DNA of 12,265 bases. It comes from Anaerolineae bacterium (GTDB lineage Bacteria > Chloroflexota > Anaerolineae > JAADDB01). Below the pieces are notes generated by a model. The model was not told the origin of the DNA, made no database searches, and was given only the letters and a program-made list of their open reading frames with translations. The translations under genes were made by a program, and so were the position numbers. This document shows positions 7,092-12,265 of the stretch, piece by piece. The stretch is taken from contig WFQT01000101.1 of assembly GCA_015486895.1 (NCBI GenBank), positions 1 to 12,265 on the forward strand, given 5' to 3'. The stretch's first letter is position 1, and each line of letters opens with the position of its first letter.

Positions 7092-10000
7092 GGCGCTTCC
7101 TCTGGCAAAATCGCCAGCCAGGCGATGACCTCCACATCGTCTTGTCCGGCGAACTCTCCCTTGAGTGCGTGAGTGCCACCAGGCTTAAACAGGCTCTCAA
7201 TAGCTCGTTCTTGGTTCTTGCCTGCAATGGAAGCCGTGGCTTCGGCCAGTAGTTTTCGCGCCTTGCTCATGTCAGCCCCGTTCTTTGTTTGGCGCTTCCA
7301 TCGCGCGATTGCCTCGCTATCAGGCAGTTTCCTGCCAATGCAGGTGCGTTTGAGCACATCCAACATCTTCTTGGCCTGGGTGTAAGGCAAGTTAACAACA
7401 CCGTCCATGGAAACATGCACCAGCGCGTAGGGAGCCAGTGGGTAGTTAGATTCGAACGCCTGCTGCGCGGCATCACCGACCATTTGCAGGCAAAAGACGA
7501 TGCCTGGCGAGATATCTTCGTCAGCGGAGGTTGTAATGGCAAATGTGCCCAGGGGCATTCGTTCCAGGGTGTTGGGGTGTTCCTCCAAATAACGGGACAG
7601 GTCCATGCGGAAATCGGAGAGGGTGAGGTCGGTGATGGAAATGCCTGTAGAGAGGTCTTCTAAATCGATCACGGTCTCCTGCAGCTTGAGCAATTGCTTG
7701 CGCCGATACTCGAGATCGTTCATAGGATCGCCCGATTGGGCCTCGATCAGGTTCTCCTCACCGGTCGCGGAGATGTCCAAGAGCACCATGCGGCCACTCA
7801 CCCGTGCCTCCAGATTGATGTATTCGTCCAGTTCCATGTTGGGCCAGAAGTTGACGAGCTGGATCTGTGTATTGGGTGAGCCAATGCGGTCAATGCGTCC
7901 GAAACGCTGGATGATGCGTACCGGGTTCCAGTGGATGTCATAATTGATGAGCCAGTCGCAATCTTGCAGGTTTTGCCCCTCGGAGATGCAGTCTGTGGCT
8001 ATCAGTAGGTCAATTTCTCCTTCATCGGCCAGTTCCTCGGGGCGTTCCTTGGCACGGGGAGCAAACGCGCTCAATATGGAGGCCATATCTCGACGAATTC
8101 CCGGTAAGGTCGTTTGAATTCCTCCCGAGCCAGTGACTAACGCCGCGTGGATACCGTGTTGTTCCTTGGCCCAGTCAGCAAGCTGGTCGTACAAATAGTG
8201 TGCGGTGTCTGCGAAGGCGGAAAAGACGATCACCTTGCGGTTGTTCGGATTGATGGGGTGTTTTATTTTCTCGGTAATTATTCTTTGTAGTTCTTGCAGC
8301 TTCGCATCGTCCTCTGGAGAAACGGCCCTCGCGGCGGCTAGTAGTACCTTAAGGCGGTTACGGTCTTCAGTAAGGTCTTGGCGCCAGCGGATACGATCTA
8401 CATCTTGCAGCAGCACCTTAACTTTTCTCCCAACCAACAAGCTTTCGAAGGTAGGGTCCTCTATGTCTACGTCACAAATGTCAAGTTCATCTACCGCTTG
8501 CGTCTCTACAGCCTCGATCTTTTCTAGCAGGTGCTCTACATCCGCTAACTGGCGTTCCAAGGTCAATGCGAATGAGTAGACAGAACTTTCCATGCGTTTG
8601 AGCAGATTGACGCGCATCAGCTGAACCAGGCTTTCTTCTCGGTCAGCCTGGCGGAATATGGACTCACCATCCCGAATTTGCGTGCTATACTTGGCGTCGT
8701 ACTCGGCTCGTTTGCTCTCCAGCACGTAGCGCAGAGGCGCATAGGCCGCCAGGTGCAAGCGACGAATCTCGTGATTGATGTGTTCAATTGGAGGAAACTT
8801 GCCCTGGATATCTACGTCGGGCTTAACGTTGATGGGCTTGAGTCTCTCTGGGAATTCACCGGTTTCCTCTAGGCCGTAATATTTCTCAATATGCTTGCGC
8901 GAGCGGGCTATGGTCAATAAATCAAGCAGTTTGAAGTAGTCAAAGCCAAGCATTTCCATCAGGCGAGCAGGCGTCCGTTCGGCTTCTGGCAGTCCAAGCC
9001 AGCGGTTAAACTGCTTCTGGGCATGGCGTGTGGTTACATCAATGCTCTTGATACCATGATCCAATAGTGCGTCATCCTCGCCTTCTGTGATAAAGGCTAT
9101 CTGGTTCTTAAGGTCAGCAAGCCGGTTGTTAACGGGGGTTGCTGAAAGCATTAGCACCCGGGTTTTGACGCCTTCACGAATGATGCGCCGCATCAAGCGG
9201 TCATAGCGGCTTTCACGGTCCTTATAGCTGACCTTGTTACGAAAATTATGCGATTCGTCGATGACTACCAGGTCATAATTACCCCAGTTAATATGTGCTA
9301 GGTCTATGTCGCCTGACATACCCCAGTCACGGGATAGGTCCGTGTGATTGAGCACGTCGTAGTTGAAGCGGTCATCTGCAAGTGGATTGCGCCAATCATT
9401 GGCCCGATACAGGGTCCAGTTATCGCGCAGGCGTTTTGGTGCCAATACCAACACGCGGTCATTGCGAAGCTCATAATACTTGATTACTGCAAGCGCTTCG
9501 AAGGTTTTACCCAAACCGACGCTGTCCGCGATGATGCAACCTCCGAATCGGTCGAGTTTGTCAATTGCGCCAATCGCAGCATCTTTTTGGAACTTATACA
9601 GCTTTTGCCATACCTTGGTTTGATGGATACCCGTCGCTGCTTTGATAACCTGCTCTTCGTTCAGCGAGCCATCACGATCCTTGAACAGGTTGTGCAGTAT
9701 CAAGGCGTAGATAGCGTATGGTGCGCGATCCGCGGATATCTGTTGCAGGGTGCTTAGCAAGGCCGAGTCTTGAACATTCATCCGAGGAAGCATTTCCCAT
9801 TGTTGCTCAAACCAGGCAGATAGTTGCGCTGCTTCATCCTCTGTCTCAGTAGCTTGGATCAAGCCGAGCGGATTTCCTGGTGTAATACCGAGCCCATCTG
9901 TGGTGAATGAAAAGGCACCCAATAGACCAAAAATCGAGGTCTTAGACTCGTCTGACAAAACCAGCATGCTTTGAGGTACTAATCCCCCCGCCTCTCGAAA

Positions 10001-10285
10001 GTTGGCTATCTCTTCTAGCCACTGGATTAGGCGCCCTGCTAACCATTGGTTCTGTAGATGGTTGCGATAAGAGCGGTCTGCATCACTCCCTAATAGGTTG
10101 TAATGCTGACTGCCATTTGGTGCAATGACGCGGGCTGTCGCAAATCGTGTTAAGACCTCTAGCAGTTCTTCGAAAGCATAGAGAGATACATCCTGCGTAA
10201 TCAGATCCAGGTGTGCCGCGTTTTTTGAAGCTCTTTTAACTAGGTCTACGGTGCGTTCAGTACCGGTATTTCTGATTAGATGCAT
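7088..10285 (-). CDS. SNF2/RapA-type helicase with degenerate PLD-like N-terminal domain
   Basis: This 1065-residue protein belongs to the large SNF2-type helicases that sit beside DUF4391 and type III mod/res genes. Residues about 1-165 resemble a phospholipase-D-like fold: R-N-H-L-Q-N-Q-W-L-A, then G-A-F-S-F-T-T-D-G-L-G. The catalytic H-x-K is not visible, so this part is probably a binding module. The ATPase follows, with Walker A A-D-S-V-G-L-G-K-T (253-261), DESH (343-346), S-A-T-P (381-384), F-S-A-F-A-D-T (688-694), T-D-C-I-S-E-G-Q-N-L (764-773) and Q-R-F-G-R-I-D-R-I-G (793-802). All motifs look intact. Such enzymes translocate on double-stranded DNA or remodel protein-DNA complexes rather than fully unwind it. 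The ATG at 10285 has GGGAG 9 bases upstream. Its start overlaps a short upstream frame, and its stop overlaps the DUF4391 start. A role with Mod/Res in restriction of foreign DNA is inferred from the operon. Confidence 0.92.
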   Translation of the reverse strand: MHLIRNTGTERTVDLVKRASKNAAHLDLITQDVSLYAFEELLEVLTRFATARVIAPNGSQHYNLLGSDADRSYRNHLQNQWLAGRLIQWLEEIANFREAGGLVPQSMLVLSDESKTSIFGLLGAFSFTTDGLGITPGNPLGLIQATETEDEAAQLSAWFEQQWEMLPRMNVQDSALLSTLQQISADRAPYAIYALILHNLFKDRDGSLNEEQVIKAATGIHQTKVWQKLYKFQKDAAIGAIDKLDRFGGCIIADSVGLGKTFEALAVIKYYELRNDRVLVLAPKRLRDNWTLYRANDWRNPLADDRFNYDVLNHTDLSRDWGMSGDIDLAHINWGNYDLVVIDESHNFRNKVSYKDRESRYDRLMRRIIREGVKTRVLMLSATPVNNRLADLKNQIAFITEGEDDALLDHGIKSIDVTTRHAQKQFNRWLGLPEAERTPARLMEMLGFDYFKLLDLLTIARSRKHIEKYYGLEETGEFPERLKPINVKPDVDIQGKFPPIEHINHEIRRLHLAAYAPLRYVLESKRAEYDAKYSTQIRDGESIFRQADREESLVQLMRVNLLKRMESSVYSFALTLERQLADVEHLLEKIEAVETQAVDELDICDVDIEDPTFESLLVGRKVKVLLQDVDRIRWRQDLTEDRNRLKVLLAAARAVSPEDDAKLQELQRIITEKIKHPINPNNRKVIVFSAFADTAHYLYDQLADWAKEQHGIHAALVTGSGGIQTTLPGIRRDMASILSAFAPRAKERPEELADEGEIDLLIATDCISEGQNLQDCDWLINYDIHWNPVRIIQRFGRIDRIGSPNTQIQLVNFWPNMELDEYINLEARVSGRMVLLDISATGEENLIEAQSGDPMNDLEYRRKQLLKLQETVIDLEDLSTGISITDLTLSDFRMDLSRYLEEHPNTLERMPLGTFAITTSADEDISPGIVFCLQMVGDAAQQAFESNYPLAPYALVHVSMDGVVNLPYTQAKKMLDVLKRTCIGRKLPDSEAIARWKRQTKNGADMSKARKLLAEATASIAGKNQERAIESLFKPGGTHALKGEFAGQDDVEVIAWLAILPEEAP

Positions 10286-10416
10286 TCGGTAAAACTCCCA
10301 TACTGAGCATGATATCCCCTTGTAATGGCATTCACCAATTTGCGGGCGTTGATGTAGCTTGTGACAAAGGAAGCGTAATCGGATATGAGCTTGCCACGAA
10401 TGTTGAATACGTTCAT
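10276..10416 (-). pseudogene. Probable N-terminal remnant of a DEAD/DEAH-box helicase (46 codons)
   Basis: The frame starts at ATG 10416, with a good GAGGA 6 bases upstream, and ends at TAA 10278-10276, inside the first codons of the SNF2 helicase gene. The opening M-N-V-F-N-I-R-G-K-L-I-S-D-Y-A-S-F-V-T-S-Y-I matches, from memory, the first residues of very large DEAD/DEAH-box helicases with a C-terminal DUF1998 region. Those begin M-N-V-F-D-L-R-x-x-L-x-x-D-Y-x-S-x-x-x-S-F-I and are common in defence islands. After I-N-A-R the resemblance stops and the frame soon ends, so most of the gene is missing. The in-frame codons remain open upstream of the ATG for about 100 bases (K-L-V-D-G-E-E-K-L-R-N-A-F-W-A-D-R), without a start. 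It may still be translated as a leader peptide coupled to the helicase by a 10-base overlap. An unrelated small gene cannot be excluded. Confidence 0.45.
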
Positions 10417-10514
10417 GGCGTTCCTCGATCGGTCCGCCCAGAACGCATTTCGCAGCTTCTCTTCACCATCGACCAGCTTACCTGCCGAAGTTGCTTCCGC
10501 ATTGTAGGTATTAG

Positions 10515-10541
10515 TTTATAACCTTACACATTCCCGTACAA
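10515..10541 (-). promoter_or_regulatory. Possible promoter of the defence operon
   Basis: On the minus strand, TTGTAC (10541-10536) is followed by TATAAA (10520-10515) at 15 bases, or by TAAACT (10518-10513) at 17 bases. Matches are partial, but this lies in the right place, about 100 bases before the first short frame, in the divergent gap with metG. Confidence 0.3.
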
Positions 10542-10608
10542 GCACGATTCATGGCGCTTGTCTTGACCTTGCCGCCGCTGATCGATAGAAGCTAGCAGGA
10601 TTTCGGGG

Positions 10609-10614
10609 TATAAT
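10609..10614 (+). promoter_or_regulatory. Promoter -10 box upstream of metG
   Basis: A perfect TATAAT would place transcription start near 10620 and give a short leader of about two dozen bases. No good -35 lies 16-18 bases upstream. A stronger -35, TTGACC (10563-10568), is 17 bases from a weaker -10, TAGAAG (10586-10591), so a second, upstream start is possible. The presence of sigma70-like elements supports a bacterial host. Confidence 0.5.
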
Positions 10615-10634
10615 GCTCTCTTACATCTGGAAGT

Positions 10635-10642
10635 GGAGAAGG
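10635..10642 (+). promoter_or_regulatory. Ribosome binding site of metG
   Basis: GGAGAAGG directly precedes ATG 10644. It fixes this start together with the typical N-terminal V-L-V-C-S-A-W-P-Y segment that follows. Confidence 0.6.
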
Positions 10643-10643
10643 T

Positions 10644-12265
10644 ATGGACAAGAAACGAGTGCTTGTGTGCAGCGCGTGGCCGTATGCGTCGGGGGTCCCT
10701 CATCTTGGGAACCTCGTCTCGTCGCTCCTTTCCGGAGATGTGTTCACCCGTTACTACCGCCTGCGCGGACGCGATGTCCTCTACGTCTCGGGAAGCGACG
10801 CGCACGGTACGCGCATCGAGTACGAGGCAAAGCAACTGGGGATCACGCCAGCGCAGCTCGCTCAGCGCAACCACGAGAAGATCTGCGCGGTGATAGAGGG
10901 CTTCGGAATCGAGTTCGATAACTACACGACGACCGAGTCGCCGGTGCACAGGGATTTCGTGCAGAAGATCTATCTCGACATGGAGAGGAACGGGTTCATA
11001 ACGACCAAGGACGAGGATCGCGCCTACTGCCGCAACTGTAAGGTTTTCCTCGCCGATCGGTTCATCTCCGGGACGTGCCCGCGCTGCGGCTACGAGCACG
11101 CACTTGGGAATCAGTGCGATAACTGCGGTGCGATGCTGGAGCCGGAGGAGCTGATTAACCCTGTCTGCAGCTTCTGCGGGAAGGGGGACATCGAGTTTCG
11201 CTCTACAAAGCACTGGTACCTCGATCTCGCCAAGCTGTCGCCGCAGTTGCAGGAGTACGTGGCCTCGCGGAATTTCCAGGGGAACGTGCATCAGTTCACA
11301 CAGCAGATGATCTCGGATGGCCTGAAGCCGCGGGCGATGACCCGCGACATCGACTGGGGAATACCCGCTCCGTTTGAGGGAGCCGAGGGGAAGGTGATCT
11401 ACGTGTGGGGCGAGGCGGCGCTCGGCTACGTCTCCGCCGCGATCGAGCACTACCAAGGGGATGACGGTTGGAAGGATTTTTGGTTCGGCGATGATGTGCA
11501 TCAGATCTACGCCATCGGCAAGGATAACATCCCCTTTCACACCCTGATCTTCCCCGGGCAGCTCATCGCCTCGGGACGCGGGTACCACCTGCCCGACCAG
11601 ATCGCCGCCACGGAGTACCTGAACTGGATTGGCGGGGACAGCTTCTCCAAGAGCCGCGGGGTTGGCCTGTACTGCGACGATGCGCTCGAGGTGATGGATT
11701 CGCAGCTGTGGCGCTTCTATCTCCTCTACAACCGGCCAGAGGGGCGCGATGTGAATTTCTCGTGGGAGGAGTTGGGAAAGGCGGTCAACGGTGTCTTCAT
11801 CTCCAACGTGGCCAACCTGATCAACCGTGTCCTGTCGTTCGTGCAGGATAAATACGGACAAGTCGTACCGGATGTGGAGATCGACGATGAGGTGAAGGAG
11901 CGGATAGCCGGCGCGGTCGCTTCCTACGATAAAGCGATGGATGAGGCCAGCCTGAGCCACGCTCTGCGCGAGGCGTGTTCGCTCGCTGTTTACGGAAACG
12001 AGTACTTCCAGCGGAAGGCGCCGTGGGCGAATAATGATGATGTCGCTGTGGGAAGCGCGTTCCACCTGGTGAAGGCGATGGCGGTGATGCTCATCCCCTA
12101 TGTTCCCCGTTACGCGGCGAAGGTGCTTGAGATCATGAACGTGCGGAATGCTAGGTGGGAGGAGATCGATCAGGTGCGCAGGGGGCTTTCGATCGGCTCG
12201 GAGCGTGTTCTGGTTGAGCGGATCGATGTGGATGAGATAAGATCACAAGTTGAGAGCCTAGCCCA
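10644..12265 (+). CDS. metG: Methionyl-tRNA synthetase (3' end beyond window)
   Basis: This class I aminoacyl-tRNA synthetase charges tRNA-Met in the cytoplasm; 540 codons are visible with no stop. The nucleotide-binding motif is H-L-G-N (residues 20-23) after S-A-W-P-Y-A. The connective insertion has four C-x-x-C knuckles: 129/132, 145/148, 158/161 and 175/178. This is the two-zinc arrangement. I-G-K-D-N-I-P-F-H follows near 291-299. The second signature reads S-F-S-K-S (333-337) in place of K-M-S-K-S, keeping its second lysine. The usual V-W-x-D-A-P-I-G-Y reads V-W-G-E-A-A-L-G-Y (254-262). The anticodon-binding helical domain follows, with N-V-A-N-L-I-N-R and Q-R-K-A-P-W. GC-rich codon use contrasts with the neighbouring island. 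It is divergent from the defence operon, and any C-terminal dimerisation domain would lie outside the window. Confidence 0.96.
   Translation, partial: MDKKRVLVCSAWPYASGVPHLGNLVSSLLSGDVFTRYYRLRGRDVLYVSGSDAHGTRIEYEAKQLGITPAQLAQRNHEKICAVIEGFGIEFDNYTTTESPVHRDFVQKIYLDMERNGFITTKDEDRAYCRNCKVFLADRFISGTCPRCGYEHALGNQCDNCGAMLEPEELINPVCSFCGKGDIEFRSTKHWYLDLAKLSPQLQEYVASRNFQGNVHQFTQQMISDGLKPRAMTRDIDWGIPAPFEGAEGKVIYVWGEAALGYVSAAIEHYQGDDGWKDFWFGDDVHQIYAIGKDNIPFHTLIFPGQLIASGRGYHLPDQIAATEYLNWIGGDSFSKSRGVGLYCDDALEVMDSQLWRFYLLYNRPEGRDVNFSWEELGKAVNGVFISNVANLINRVLSFVQDKYGQVVPDVEIDDEVKERIAGAVASYDKAMDEASLSHALREACSLAVYGNEYFQRKAPWANNDDVAVGSAFHLVKAMAVMLIPYVPRYAAKVLEIMNVRNARWEEIDQVRRGLSIGSERVLVERIDVDEIRSQVESLA

Noticed and set aside
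4400..10416. DISARM or Druantia system
   Set aside because: The SNF2 helicase and the helicase scrap are suggestive, but no DUF1998 protein or full DEAD/DEAH helicase is present, and the methylase and nuclease are plainly type III Mod and Res.
10524..12065. Long open frame (513 codons) on the minus strand opposite metG
   Set aside because: It mirrors a clear methionyl-tRNA synthetase gene; high-GC genes commonly leave an antisense frame open. Its product shows no family features.
1..12265. CRISPR array, tRNA/rRNA gene, or transposase
   Set aside because: No regularly spaced repeats beyond the two 13-base copies near 738-766, no tRNA-like cloverleaf seen, and no transposase or integrase motif in any plausible frame.

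Overview
This is a bacterial chromosome segment whose centre is a defence locus transcribed entirely on the minus strand. It abuts a housekeeping gene, metG, on the plus strand. The bacterial assignment rests on strong Shine-Dalgarno sequences before nearly every gene, a TATAAT box upstream of metG, and the gene families present. The phylum cannot be fixed from the window alone. The metG region is visibly richer in G+C and in GC-ending codons than the defence genes, which fits an acquired island inserted next to a core gene.

Layout, in minus-strand transcription order (right to left). First comes a short open frame (10416-10276) that resembles only the N-terminus of a large DEAD/DEAH-box helicase. 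It overlaps the start of a 1065-residue SNF2-type helicase (10285-7088). A DUF4391 protein (7091-6321) follows with a 4-base overlap. Next is a type III DNA methyltransferase gene, mod (6316-4400), and then a type III restriction subunit gene, res (4387-1412). After res, at a distance of 33 bases, is a 179-codon frame for an unrecognised protein with a C-terminal zinc ribbon (1378-839). After about 270 bases without a convincing gene, the window ends with a small toxin-antitoxin pair: an AbrB/MazE-like antitoxin (569-339) and a RelE/ParE-like toxin (342-58).

The tight spacing of helicase, DUF4391, mod and res (ATGA overlap, 4-base gap, 12-base gap) argues for one operon and one functional unit. 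In type III systems Mod recognises and methylates DNA, and Res acts only in complex with Mod. The SNF2 helicase and DUF4391 protein are accessory parts that, from memory, recur beside this Mod/Res family. The key anomaly is that mod carries a single in-frame TGA at codon 213 (5680-5678). The frame continues perfectly on both sides, so this looks like a recent CGA-to-TGA nonsense change or a base-call error. If real, it should silence both modification and restriction.

On the plus strand at the right, metG (methionyl-tRNA synthetase, from 10644 to beyond the window edge) is divergent from the island. It carries some non-standard active-site motif residues.
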